DNA from: Pleurostoma richardsiae | Lineage: Eukaryota; Ascomycota; Sordariomycetes; Calosphaeriales; Pleurostomataceae | Reading direction: 5' to 3' | DNA: 64,000 bases | Assembly: GCA_030052745.1 (NCBI GenBank) | Contig: JANBVO010000049.1 | Coordinates: 62,001 to 126,000, forward strand | Shown: positions 11,905 to 22,907 of the stretch, one piece after another | Layout of the letters: every line of letters starts with the position of its first letter | How positions within the stretch are numbered: position 1 is the stretch's first letter | Notes under the pieces: model-generated | What the model saw: only the letters and a program-made list of their open reading frames with translations | Told to the model about the DNA's origin: nothing | Databases searched by the model: none | Position numbers and translations under genes: made by a program

Positions 11905-13823
11905 TCATGCTGCTGCCGGTTCTTCGAGACTGAGACTGGAGACCATTGATTCCAGTTCCAGGAGGACGCCGTCGTATATCGCCTCCTGCAGCCTCGGCTT
12001 GGCCAGGTCTTTGCCGTACGCAAAGTCGCAGTCCAGCGCTCTCTGCATAACCTCCTGATACCTCGGCCCAAGTGGGCAGACTCGCGAAGCTAGGGAGCGG
12101 ACCTTGACGACGTCGTTGGGGTCCACCGGCGCCCAGCGGGCGATGGATAGCAGAACCACTCCCAGATTGTACAGCGTGATGTTCCGTATTCCGTACGTGA
12201 ATTCTGCTTCTTCAAGAGCGGCAGATACATCCGGCGAAGGGTCAACCTCCATCACGGCGCCGGTTTTCTGCTGCACCTTCTTTGTAAGTTCGACGCCGAT
12301 GTGCAATGTCTCCAGCGATGTAGGCAAGTCCTGGTCCCTCCAGAAGAAGGACAGGTTCTTCAGCCCCCAGTGTTCGCTCATCCAGGGCGTAGAGTTGAAC
12401 TTCAGCACGGCGGAGGCTATCCGGAACGCTAACTGGAGCTGATTCAAGACGGAGAGCTTGTCGCTATAAGAATGCTCTAGGATCTCGTCTAGTCGTTTCA
12501 CTGTCCCAGTGGCGACAGCTTGCCCGCAGAGGCCGGGACGACATACGCCTTCGCAGCACTGAAAGAAGGAGTGCCGGTACTTCTCATGTGAGCAGGTGTC
12601 AATGTGCCCGATGCACCCTGAGAAAGGCTTCTCCGAAGAGTTCGTGAGCCTTCCCGGGTCACTGGAGACTAATTCTGCGCATATATGCCGGCTGTTGCGG
12701 AGATCAAGAGATGTCTGCTTCAACCCGGCAGCTTCAGCTATTACTGGGTCGACAGCCGACTCCTTGTCAGAACTGCTACCATCATCTTCGAATCTCACTT
12801 TTACACGCTTGCGCCGGCTTTCTTCCCGCTGTTCGGATCCGAGCACCGCAGTGAATACCCTCCCATCGATCCAGTCAAGAGTATGGGATCTCACATGGAT
12901 CTGAATGACGGTTGGGTGTGAAAGTACCTTGCTATGTGGCGGTTAGTCAACGCAAATGCTACAAATACACAATTTGAGTACCTTTCCTCGAAATCTTGGC
13001 TGAGGCACAATATGGAAAGATCAAGCTGAACTCCCTCGTCCGTCTTGCTGTCGAGGAAGAGCCTGATCAGGTGACGGAAGTGGGCAGCATCTTGCCGTGA
13101 GAGGGTGTCCAGCAGAGCGTCATGGAGGGCTCGCGACGCCGTTCTGGTCGCCCCAAAGGCCTTAAAACTCACTGGGAGCCGCTTGCGGTCATGACGGCGA
13201 AAGTTGATGACAGTCGATCCGCTCAACTGGAGCGACTGCTCGCGGAGACGCTTCAAGTCCTCGTTGTAATTTCGGAGCTTTTCAATCCATTTGTCAAACT
13301 TTGTCTTGTCGAAGGCGATCTTGACGCCGTCTCGGAGTCTCTTCACAGCATCTTTGAGGCGCTCACCCTAGTTCGTGACCGGTTATCGATGCATATCCCT
13401 GGAGTTGCATACTTTAGTACTTGCCTCTTTTCGCCGCTTTTCCAAGCAGTCAAAGCACTCTAGCTCCTTCTCGGACTCGCTGATGGCCCGTACGATGTCC
13501 TCCACGATATCCTTCAGCACACTGCAGTTTCCCGCTCCCAGGAACCTTGACATGTGGCTTTCGACCTTGGCGCTGTGCCATCTGTCATGCTCCGCGTCCC
13601 CCAGCATCTCATCAGCTAGGAAATCATACTCCAAGACCAAGTAGAGGATGAGATGGACTTCATTGAGGAAGAACTGCTTCTGCCTCGTGAACTGCTTCCG
13701 CACGCGGTCCACCTCCCGCGAGTAGTGCCGGAACAGCCTGAGTCTCTCGTAGGCACTCTTGTACATTTTCATTGAACCCCCTAAAAGGGGAATGATTCCC
13801 AACGTGAGCGAGACTGGATCCAT
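11905..13823 (-). CDS. DUF7580-type fungal protein, 607 aa
   Basis: Exons 13823-13413, 13367-12982 and 12931-11905 are separated by introns of 45 and 50 bases; the total is 1824 bases, in frame. The N-terminus MDPVSLTLGIIPLLGGSMKM plus the helical segment FRHYSREVDRVRKQFTRQ matches the start of a large Sordariomycete family annotated only as DUF7580. That start resembles the HeLo/SesA-type N-terminal helices of fungal signalling proteins, a resemblance rather than proof. A middle helical region (RLRDGVKIAFDKTKFDKWIE) follows. The C-terminal half (from about HPTVIQIHVRSHTLDWIDGR) carries the family's Cys-rich segment and a final region, ITLYNLGVVLLSIARWAP, that looks like a degenerate kinase C-lobe. 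The biochemical role is unknown. It is transcribed divergently from the regulator at 14270, 446 bases away. Confidence 0.8.
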
Positions 13824-14269
13824 TTTGCCAGACGCAACTTAATCAAGTCAAACTAGGGTCCCTCAGACAAACATGTCATGGGATGTGGGAGCGCGAGGCT
13901 GGGAATTGTGAGGATAAATAAAAGAATACGGGGGACCGGTAAGGCGCATTTACAGGGGGGCAGTGCCACTTGCATGCAGCTGCTTCGCCCAGGCAGACAG
14001 TCTCGCAAAGCTCTCTCTCCTCGTAGTCGGGTCCTCCCTGCCATTCACTGTGTCCTGTCATTTCCCCCCAACCTTCGATAGAACCTAAGCATACGGCGGT
14101 TTCGCGGCTGCTGATACATTCAATTGCCCTCACTCTAAGGAGTTGGAAGTTGGATCTAATATACCAGATTTTCACGCTGAAGAAGCTTTAAAGTCGCCAA
14201 GTCTTTCAATAATATCACCTTCAGAGCCATACGAATACCACATTTTAACCAGCACTACCCTCAATAGCG
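13824..14269. other. Divergent promoter region
   Basis: The 446 bases between the DUF7580 gene and the multi-finger regulator must serve both. No recognisable operator was found. Confidence 0.5.
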
Positions 14270-17030
14270 ATGTCATCCGGTGGGGATCCGTCAACAAAAC
14301 CCAAGCAAGCAAGGCGGAATATGATAAGAAGGTCGGTCAAGACCAGTTGCAGTGCCTGCAGGTAAATTTCGCTGCTCTCTAAGCGCTGTGCTTGCTTCAA
14401 GAAACATCTTTACGATATAGATAGTTGACCCCTCACTGTGCCTAGTCAGCGAAGGATCAAATGCGACGAAAAGCGCCCCTCGTGCACGCAGTGTGTCCAG
14501 TCGAAGAAGATCTGCCCTGGCTATCCGCCTCCGCAGAAGAGCACGCAGGTGCATGAGGTCGTTCAGGTGCCACCAGTGCCACCAGTGTCTCCCTTGCCTC
14601 GGCCTCCAGACAAGTGCCACGGCAATGATGAGCCAGAAAGTACAGAGATTCCTGAACGTCCTGATCCCCGGGGGCCGCTCATGCCTTTCACGAGTGTAAA
14701 GCAAGACAAGGGACAGCATATCATCGAGCCAGAGAAGAGTGGTGTTGCGTATCTGTGCGATATTACACTCAAGCTCTTTAATGAACTTGCTAGGGACATA
14801 GCCCAGCGGCAAGATATCCCTGAAGATACCCGAATGAGCCTCGAGCGAAGCAGAGGCCTCCTTGTCATCTGGGCTGATGGATATGGTGTTCCTGACGGCG
14901 AGCTCGACGAAATTATCTCCAAGTCGAGAACAGCCAGGGTATCGACCGTCAAAGGTCTATCGAGTATACTGACTGCTCTGGTCGACAGTGAGTCCCCTAG
15001 CTCCCTTCCATGCTGGGCTCCCAAGTACGTATCATCGATGTGATGCCTCTGACTATCTACAGGATTCATGCCACTTGCAGAGCTTTCGTCTCAAGTGCTA
15101 AACGACTTAGTGCTGGAATCTCAGATTGCAAACAGGGAAGCGTGCTACCTCAGACACGGAGGTCAAGCTGACTCCCAATGCGATGCCGACTCCTCCTCCT
15201 CAGATGACGACCACCCGGAATTTTGTTCAGATAACCTACGAGAGGTCGCAGAAGACCTGAAGATAGACGTACAGTGTTTGATGGAACTGGATCCTCTTTT
15301 CAGAAACCCAGTTCAACATCGAGGGTCAAAGAAGCAGAAGCAGCTCGACACACGGAGTCCAGCAAAACCGTTCTACGAAGAGATTCGGAAGCGATTCCCA
15401 CAGGCGCCGCCGGGCGTAGTATGGAAGGTCGGAGAAGCAAACTGTGCCCGTTATTTCAAGTGCCTATACATGCGGAATATCACAAGAGAGATCGAAGAGA
15501 TCCATGAGGTATGCGGTCGCGAGGCCGTAGGCAATTCCATGATGACAGAAGCTACACCAAGCTACAGTGAACCCGGCATGGGTTCGTCGCTTCCGACGAC
15601 AACATCCCGCTCCACCATCGTCAAGAACGACTTTGCGTGTCTGTGCGGAAAAGAGCCTTTCGCCACACTAGATGAATTGAAGAGACACATTATAGAGAAA
15701 GTGACGCCATGTTATCCATGTCCTTACTGCAAGGAGCGCGAAAGACAGAGGGGATCTTTGAATCCGGGCCATTTACTCCGTCATGTGCAGGACTACCACG
15801 GGTTTGACGCCGAAAAGATGATTGTGGAACTCGGTACCTGGGACCATCATGTTCCAATCACACGAAAAGATGCGAACGATGTTCAGGTGACAATCAAAGC
15901 AGACTGCAAGTGAGTGCCAAGACCTCGCATTCTCCATTTCTCGGTAACCCCGACGGAAACTAATTTAGAGTCCAAGGAACTTTCCGCGCCACGAGTTACA
16001 GCCGTATACGTGCCCGTATGAAGACTGCTTTGAAGACAGTTACGGTGGTCCTCTCTCTTTTTCGTTCCACCTCCAGCTGAAACACGACTTCGGTCCCTTC
16101 TGGGCGGCTACAACGTGCCCACTATGCCTGGATAGTACGGGAGAGGGGAAGACTACAATCACGAACCATATCGCCAGCCACTTGGAAGAGATATCTCTTG
16201 CAGCACTCCCTCCCATTCTAGGGGAGGATGGGTCTGACAGCATATCAGTCCCCGCCAGCAAACTTTGGGAAAAAGGGCCTTCACAACGCTCAACGGTGAT
16301 TGAATTGATTTCGCGGCCCCGCACCATTTTATCACTTGGAGAATTCGAGGCTCCTGGTAGACATGGTATCCTACGATGTGTATGCGGACGGCGCAACATC
16401 CCCGACAGATCTCCAGAACTGCGCATCCGATGCTCCAGTTGTAAATGTTGGCAACACGCGGACTGCGTAGGTATCGTCGGGCCCCTGATTCCAGGCGGAT
16501 ATGTCTGCGAAGGATGCAGCCCGAACTTGCACGTGCAGGGTATCCAAGGAGATGGGTACGTGTTGATGCTATTACCTCGTCCTTTGCCCGGACGCAATTA
16601 TCATGACCATCGCGGCTGATAGTGCTAGTAGCCGGCGCTTTTCTCGATACCAGGGGCCAGGGGGAACCAAGCCAGCAGCACTCACAGCCGAGTCTGAACA
16701 GAACTCCCGCCAGAGAACCGGTTGCCTCACGTGCCGACAGCGCAAGACGAAATGTGACGGAGCAAAACCCGAATGTGAGTACTTACTCCGAGTGCAACGC
16801 AGTGTATCGTCACTCATAAATCCTATGTAGGTAGTAACTGCATTCGTGGAAACTTTGTCTGTGCTGGATACCCTCCACGAAAAGGCACCTGGCGGATGCC
16901 CGCTGTTGGCACGCGCGAAGCCGGTCCGACCGACGAGACGATACAGCAACGAGTTGAAGAAGAGGATGAGGGATATGAAGTTGACGATGCAGAGCACTTG
17001 TCTAAGGATAAAGACGTGAAGAAATATTGA
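14270..17030 (+). CDS. Multi-finger regulator: Zn2Cys6, C2H2-like block, PHD, second Zn2Cys6 (803 aa)
   Basis: Six exons: 14270-14361, 14446-14987, 15063-15909, 15971-16555, 16629-16774 and 16831-17030. They total 2412 bases, and every junction is in phase with GT-AG ends. Domains: Zn2Cys6 at residues 27-54 (CSACSQRRIKCDEKRPSC then CTQC-type pairs, all six Cys present); an acidic middle; a C2H2-like block at about 402-480 (FACLCGKEPFATLDELKRH, YPCPYCKERE, HLLRH) and CPYEDC..H..CPLC at about 505-560; a PHD-type finger at about 628-675 (RCVCGRR, RCSSCKCWQHADCVG, VCEGC); and a second Zn2Cys6 from about 721 (GCLTCRQRKTKCDGAKPEC, SNC, FVC). The frame closes at a TGA at 17028. It could instead be two genes divided near 16600, where an ATG at 16603 opens the second Zn2Cys6 in frame. 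DNA and histone-tail binding are inferred from the domains. No orthologue is recognised. Confidence 0.7.
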
Positions 17031-17212
17031 CTGCGTCAAAGCGTGGCTTCCGGCCCTACGGTGTTATGCGACAACGAGAATGCCCGTACGAGCAGTTCCA
17101 TCTGTCCTGTGTAGGATTGAGCGAGGTCCCGCACACTGACGTGAAATGGTATTGTCCTGTGTGCATTCTAAGAGGAAAATGGATAGAGGAAGACAACTCC
17201 GAGACTTGTTAA
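17031..17212 (+). pseudogene. Decayed PHD finger at the 3' end of the multi-finger regulator
   Basis: Directly after the TGA at 17028, in the same frame, the sequence reads on as a PHD finger of the ING type: SVASGPTVLCDNEN. One frame over follows CPYEQFHLSCVGLSE and then WYCPVC, ending at TAA 17212. Compared with the canonical finger, the first two zinc ligands are lost (one is the TGA, one is Arg). One base is missing between AAT and the next Cys codon near 17075-17080. The rest of the finger is well preserved, so the decay looks recent, or the break is an assembly error. No GT-AG intron of usable size bypasses the lesions. Confidence 0.65.
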
Positions 17213-17603
17213 GGCAGGCTGTAGAGAGAGAGGGAGGTACCCGAGCTACTAGATCAGTGAACCTTCAGGAAAACAGGGCAAATTGGCACGGCACTCTCCG
17301 TGAGAAGCCTTTCAGGATTGCCCTGTTCGGTCGCTGGTTGATTGGGGCGTGCCCATGTAGTGGGTCATGGCGGTGGCATGGGTATCAAGTGAAAAGGCGA
17401 ATGCCTGGAAGAGGCAAGCAACATGTTGAACTGTATTTTAGTTTCAGCAATATACTGATCGCTAGGAATGACACCTTTTTTTTGACCATGGGCCGTTCGT
17501 AACATGACCGATACCCGGATGTGCTCTAACCCAAATTCTAGACGTTCCTTGCAGAGACAGTAAAAAGAAAAGGAAAGGGAGAGAAGACGTCTTATCTCCA
17601 GGC
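17213..17603. other. Convergent 3' flanks
   Basis: Short region between the regulator and Ies2 (minus). Nothing else is seen. Confidence 0.6.
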
Positions 17604-19055
17604 TTAGGACACTTCTTCCACAAACTTCCGGGGTCCCAAGCCATTGACGAAGACCCTGCCTGCGGGACCGTCGATGATCTCCTCCGGAACGGCAACACGG
17701 CTGCCGGCCTTGTTGCTGATCCAGCGGATGAAGACCGGATTGGCTTTTGGAGGCTCCGAGCTGGGAGTCTCGTCACCAGCTTGGAGGTTGCGGCGGTTGG
17801 TCTTGGGCGCCTGCTTCTTGAGCAACTTGTTGATTGTTTCCATCTGCAAGAGGTAGTCAGCACCGGGTATTCCCGAAATACTGTTACATGGCAGGGAGTG
17901 AAAAAGAGAGACATACCTTGACTTCTTCGTTGCGCTTCTCGCTAAGGTTGCGTCGCCTGCGGGCCATCTCTGCACGCCTCATGCTGATCTCCTCCGCCGT
18001 GAAGTGTTTCTTCGCTTGGATATCTACGACAGCACGTTAGCTCAGGTTGTCATTGAGATAAGTTCGTGGCTCATACCGTTAGAGAGTGCCTGGTATTCAC
18101 CGGGGTCAACTCCGCCAAACCGCGCCCTCTGGCGCACGGTCATCCTAGACAGATCGGGTGTCTCTGCGCGGCTGCCTCCAGCAGGCGTCTCCGTGCCACT
18201 CTCGACTTCCTCATCTTCCTCGTCGGCGACCTCAATCTCCTCCCCTTCGGCATCAACATCCTCCTCGTCGCCTTCCGCGTCCTCGTCACCGCCGGCTTCG
18301 ACGGTGTCATTGATCTCCTCGTCGGCGTCGCTCTCAAGCTCACTCAGCTCGTCGTCATCGTCATCAACGACCTTTGGCGCCTGGACCGTGACAGACCGCT
18401 TGGAGGTCGGCGTGCTCTTCACCTTGGTAGGTGCTAAGGCACCCTTGACCGGCTTAGAGATCTTGATGGTGGGGGGAGGCGCAGGCGGCGCAGCATCCAT
18501 GTCCACATCGCCGTCGGCGTCCTCGTCGCCCAGATCCTCATCCTCGCCCTCGGCGTCGATGTCCATCTCATCCTCCACCTCCTCGCCTTCAGCATCATCA
18601 TCGCCTAGGTCATCGTCCATCGCGTCATCGTCGTCATCTTCGTCTTCCTCGTCGTCATCGGGCTCCTCGCCGCCGACTTCGATCTCATCCTCTTCCTCCT
18701 CACTCTCAGACTCAACTACATAGCTCTTCTTACCGCCGCGGGTAGGACGTCTAGTCGTCACGATCTCGCTGCTCTCAGAGCGGTCGCGCTGGCCAACTGA
18801 GATCTGATTGCCGCGGCGGGTGGCCGTCGCCTGGCGCAGCTTGCTGGCCGGCAATTTGACGGTAAGGTAGGTGTGGTCTTTTGAGTCCTCCCGTGTGCTG
18901 GAGGGCGATGAAGATGGCGGGCGCTGTGACAAAGAGGCCATACTCTTGCTGTCGCCAGAACGCCGCGAGCGTGAAGTCATGTTATCTCTGTCCGCCATGT
19001 CAGTGATTGCTACTGAGGCTCTCTGAGCCGCCGAGCGGCGCGGCCTCGACGACAT
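17604..19055 (-). CDS. ies2: Ies2, INO80 chromatin-remodelling complex subunit (PAPA-1 domain), 441 aa
   Basis: Exons 19055-18077, 18023-17917 and 17843-17604; the total is 1326 bases. The conserved C-terminal part begins at about residue 304 with MTVRQRARFGGVDPGEYQAL. It continues across the two introns with KKHFTAEEISMRRAEMARRR and NEEVKMETINKLLKKQAPK, which is the PAPA-1-like region that defines Ies2/INO80B. In yeast Ies2 stimulates the Ino80 ATPase and nucleosome sliding in the nucleus. The N-terminal two thirds is unusual: residues about 110-300 are dominated by Asp/Glu runs with a few Pro/Thr breaks, consistent with a histone-binding acidic tail. The start MSSRPRRSAAQRASVAITDM is the first ATG after a good leader. 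A Ser-rich open frame on the opposite strand is only the shadow of the Asp/Glu codons. Identification is confident. Confidence 0.9.
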
Positions 19056-20733
19056 GGCTGCCGACTGGATTGTCTGTCTGATACGGGATGCCGGGCAATC
19101 TGCTGGAATGTGGAAATGAAGGGAGGGGAGCGTGTGATGATTTTGAGGTGAGCAGCGTAGGAGGCACGGAAGGACCAGAGGCTCCGGTGGTACGCTGCTT
19201 TGTGCTTTGGCGGGGTTCCAGGAATTTTGTGAGGTTGAAATAAACTCCGAGTGGTGAGATGCTGATAGGAAGGAGGACCAAGATAGTCTAAGGTTGCTAA
19301 GGGAGGAGGAGGGACTCGTAAGGCCAGTCAAGCCAGTCAAGGCCAGGCGAGGCAGAAATAGTCAGAGCACCAAGACGGTCGGCGCCCCAATGATGGAACG
19401 AACAAGGAAAGTGGCGAGCAAGCGCAATCTGCATCTGCATCCACATCCAACGCCGTGGCCTCGAAGCGGAAATTTGGCCGCAGCAGCCGGTGAGACAGAT
19501 CGCTTTTCCCCTTCTGGCCTCACGTGGAAACTATCCTCGCGCGCGGCGCGCAGCCGTCGATTGATTGACTGATTGACTGATTGCCCGACAAACAGCCTTT
19601 GTGCTTCTCCTCGCTCCCAACCTCGCGACCTTTGGCTCCCCGCCTTTCTCGCAACGCCTTGTGTCACGTCAAGGAATCAGGGTGTCTGTGGTTGACTCGA
19701 TAAACAAACTCCCCGAAGGGGCCGGGTAGCGGTGGTGTTAAATAAAGCAATTCACAACCAGTCCGTAAATATCAAAACTGACGAGCAAACAAAATGACAC
19801 AGAGCAGCAGCGCAACAGCTCGCTTAAGGACGCACAGGGAGGAGCAGGCAGGAGTCGGACTTGCTTCTGCCGCGTATTACGAAGGTGAGTGAATGAGTGA
19901 GGTACTCCGTACTTACCAGCTGTTGTGGCTGTGAGCCAAGCCTGTTAACGTGAGACCCTGGCGATTGGACGTCTTGTCTGCCTCCTTTTGCGGTCAGACA
20001 AGCCCGGAGGTTTGTGTATCGACAATTGGCCTGTGGAGAATTAGGCGTCGCTTTAGCCAACGCTCTACCGTATGTATGCTGCCGGACAAATGAGAGGAAG
20101 GGCGTTTGACATACCCACGCGATTGTCCTGCAGCTGTAGCCTCCCAAGCTTCGCTTTAGCCTCTCCTCGGTCGTGATACGGCGTCTGGCCGGGGAGTCGT
20201 AGGAAGCGGACGTTGGCGCGGCGGAATTTTCGGCTGGCCAGGGGGATAGGACGATAGGAAGATACGGCCGGCGCCCGCACTGAGGAGGAAGGCTTTCTAT
20301 GCAGCTATGGCACTTCTCACAGAAGGCTTCGTGATGCCAAGACCGATCGATTTGGTAGCTCTAATCTCTCTCTCCGTGGCTCTCTTCTTCATCTCATACA
20401 CTCCCTGTACTCCCTTTTCATCTGAGTCCGCTCGTGACCTCGAGACCGTTGAGGAGTTCGATGCCTGAAGTCCGAGGCATCCAACCTTAACCACTACCCC
20501 GGATCTCCACAGGTCGGCATGTGCCGAGGTACACTGCATCTCAACCTCCGAGCACACACTACCTACCTACCTACCTAGGTATCTTCCCTCCAACTACCAC
20601 TGCTACCCTATACTCCGTATTCGTTCCGCTTCTATTGTGCCACTTCATCCCCCTCTACTTCAGCTCGTAGCATCTTTACACATAGCGTCCACCTGCGTCT
20701 AGCGAGAGTCTCCGACACAAATCAAGCTCGGAC
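19056..20733. other. Divergent intergenic region with short repeated motifs
   Basis: It lies between Ies2 (minus) and the peroxin gene (plus). It contains TACTCCGTA at 19903 and 20611, a CTAC tetranucleotide run at about 20559-20575, and TACCTAGGTA at 20572-20581. A GATT-type short repeat (gattgattgactgattgactgatt) lies at about 19558-19582. No gene is supported. Confidence 0.55.
20559..20581. repeat. (CTAC)n microsatellite ending in TACCTAGGTA
   Basis: About four CTAC units run directly into the palindrome TACCTAGGTA, about 150 bases upstream of the peroxin start codon. Confidence 0.75.
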
Positions 20734-21795
20734 ATGGGTGACGCCGACGAGAAGGCCGGTACCGCCGCCGTGCCGGCATGGCAACGTCCAAGTGCCGAAA
20801 AGACTCCCGATTCTACATCAGAAAAGCAACCCACGATCGAGCAAGCCAAGGTCTTCCTACAAGATGACAGTGTGCGGAACGCGAGCAGGGAGAAGAAGAT
20901 CGAGTTTCTGAACAGCAAGGGCTTCGATGAGGCGGACATCGTCCCGCTGCTGGATGAAGATACGGCGCGAGACACCTCTCAAGCGAGCAAAGATACCAGC
21001 AGAGACCAAGACACGCCAGCCTTGGCATCCACAGTCTCCTCGTCGTCAGAAAAGGAAGATGACCACGCACCAATAATCACATACCCCGAATTCCTCACCA
21101 AATCGGCCAAGCCCCCACCCCTCGTCACCGCAACCGGCCTCCTCAGCACCCTCTACGCCGTAGCCGGCCTCTCGACACTCGCCTACGGCACCGCCAAGTA
21201 CGTCGTCAGCCCGATGGTCGATTCCCTCACCGACGCCCGTCTCGACCTCCACCACACCGCCTCCCAGAACCTCACGACCCTCATCGAGAAGCTCGAGGGC
21301 ACCGTCTCGGAGATCCCTCCCACAACCAGATATACAGACGCACCAGTGCATGCGGACGCAAGCGACAGTGCGAGCAGCTACGACGACCCGACCGAGCTCT
21401 TCCACCGGGACGTCGGCGTGCAGACCTCGCTGCCGCCCAGCCCCGTCGACACCTCCCCCTCCGCCCTCCCGGCATCTGGCGCCTCCTCCTCCGCCACCGC
21501 CGCGCACACCCAGCGCCTGTCGCGGCTCGCGGGCGCGGTGCGCTCTCTGGCGGAGGACACCAGCGGGCAGACCGAGGAGCTGGCGGCCGCGCGGGCGCAG
21601 CTGGGCGCCTTCGCGGACGAGGTGAGCCAGGTGCGGCTGCAGGCGCAGTCGTCGGGGCTGAACCTGTCGTACATGAGCGGCGGCGGGCGGGGCAGCAGCG
21701 AGCCGGACGACGAGATCAGGCGCGCCAAGGAGAACATCCGGAGGGTCAAGGGCGTGCTGCTGAGCGCGCGGAACTTCCCCGTCTCGACGAGGTAG
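20734..21795 (+). CDS. Pex14/Pex33-type peroxisomal membrane peroxin, 353 aa
   Basis: Single exon, ATG at 20734. Residues about 32-72 (IEQAKVFLQDDSVRNASREK, then IEFLNSKGFDEADIVPLL) are the conserved N-terminal Pex14 helix bundle that docks WxxxF motifs of the cargo receptor Pex5. A moderately hydrophobic segment at about 129-155 (TATGLLSTLYAVAGLSTLAYG) would sit in or on the peroxisomal membrane. It is followed by a coiled-coil-like region, and the C-terminus contains EIRRAKENIRRVKGVLLS. Pex14 forms the matrix-protein import docking complex. Filamentous fungi carry both Pex14 and a paralogue, Pex33; the short length and lack of a long C-terminal tail fit Pex33 or Pex14/17 somewhat better, but I cannot decide. 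The Ser/Pro/Ala-rich middle is probably disordered. Confidence 0.75.
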   Translation: MGDADEKAGTAAVPAWQRPSAEKTPDSTSEKQPTIEQAKVFLQDDSVRNASREKKIEFLNSKGFDEADIVPLLDEDTARDTSQASKDTSRDQDTPALASTVSSSSEKEDDHAPIITYPEFLTKSAKPPPLVTATGLLSTLYAVAGLSTLAYGTAKYVVSPMVDSLTDARLDLHHTASQNLTTLIEKLEGTVSEIPPTTRYTDAPVHADASDSASSYDDPTELFHRDVGVQTSLPPSPVDTSPSALPASGASSSATAAHTQRLSRLAGAVRSLAEDTSGQTEELAAARAQLGAFADEVSQVRLQAQSSGLNLSYMSGGGRGSSEPDDEIRRAKENIRRVKGVLLSARNFPVSTR

Positions 21796-22907
21796 GGGGC
21801 TCTGGACGTAGGAGTCCGGAGGGGATGACGCGACTGCAGATAGGGCCCGGTGGTTTCTGCCGCTTGACTGGAAAGAGGACGATGCTCCGCGGGAGACTCG
21901 TGGTCGTTGCCGGGGTCTGTGTTCTCACTCAGGCGGCTGGCTTGGTGTCATCCTAAGCAGCGGACTATGCTTCAGCCGAGTGACGAAGCGTTGGGCCTGA
22001 GAAAATGAAATGCTTCATGTATGGTCAGAGTGATGAACGGTCTCAAAATGAAGAGCGTCTCCGTGGATTGCCCTGTTTTGCCCCTCGACTAGCTACGCTG
22101 TTTTTATTAAATGCGATATTGATACCCATCAAGAAATATCTCCAAGTGCTGATGATGTGTTCTTAGAAGATCCGCAACCTACTCCAGTTGTCGCGCTTTC
22201 TCACGCTTCCTTACTCTTTGTATGGAGTTATGGGGGGGTGGGCTATTGTGGTAAGGCATCAGCTCGCAGGTAAGAAGCACCCATAGACCTTGCCATCAAC
22301 AGCACGGCAACAGTCTCGTTTCCTGCCCGCATACGCCATCACTTTGGTAGGAGTTGTGATGTCTCTTCAACTTTGGCTAGGAATTAGTTATTACCGTGGA
22401 ACGAGTTCTACACTGGTGTTGTTCACTGAAATCTATTACTCGCGATCTCAACTACGTAATTACGTGACATGGGCCTATTCAACAACTGAGAAACCCCACC
22501 ATGTCACATCTTGATCATCTCCTTCTTACTTCGCTCCCATATAATGTCTTGCACCCGCCTTGCCATTGCTGGTCTTCGTATAGAATTCAAATGCGAACTT
22601 ATTCAAGGCAGACTATGACACACATAAGTAAGCCACGGAGACAGAGTTGTCTTAATTAAAGCCACAGCTCGATGTATTAATTAGGGTATCTATGCTCGTT
22701 GATTAAAGTCTGCAAGCTCTCCGCTTCCCTCGTGTTTCTGACATTTTTACATGACTCGAGTTAGTCGATTCGGCGTTGCCGAGTTGCCAGTTGCAGAGGA
22801 GAACAGCGCCATAAGTACCGGGATCAGAGTGAGACATCATAACCTAGTTGAGACACCTTGCCGAATGAAACCCAAGCGTTGAGTCTTCCCGCACCCAGCA
22901 GCTCTCT
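21796..22907. other. Convergent intergenic region, partly AT-rich
   Basis: The 3' flanks of the peroxin gene and the chromodomain gene meet here. The stretch 22070-22720 is clearly richer in A/T than its surroundings and holds no conserved open frame. Confidence 0.55.

Noticed and set aside
14143-14382. A frame giving a Zn2Cys6 cluster with its first cysteine replaced by Gln
   Set aside because: That reading has no ATG. Shifting one frame gives an ATG at 14270, a complete CSACS...C cluster and a phase-correct splice at 14361/14446, so the cluster is intact.
17018-17080. An intron removing the TGA at 17028
   Set aside because: The only GT-AG pair spanning it with a branch-like site is 26 bases long, too short, and it would not correct the later frame break.
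18004-18723. Serine-rich open frame on the plus strand
   Set aside because: It is the complement of the Asp/Glu codons of Ies2, whose splice pattern and PAPA-1 region are clear.
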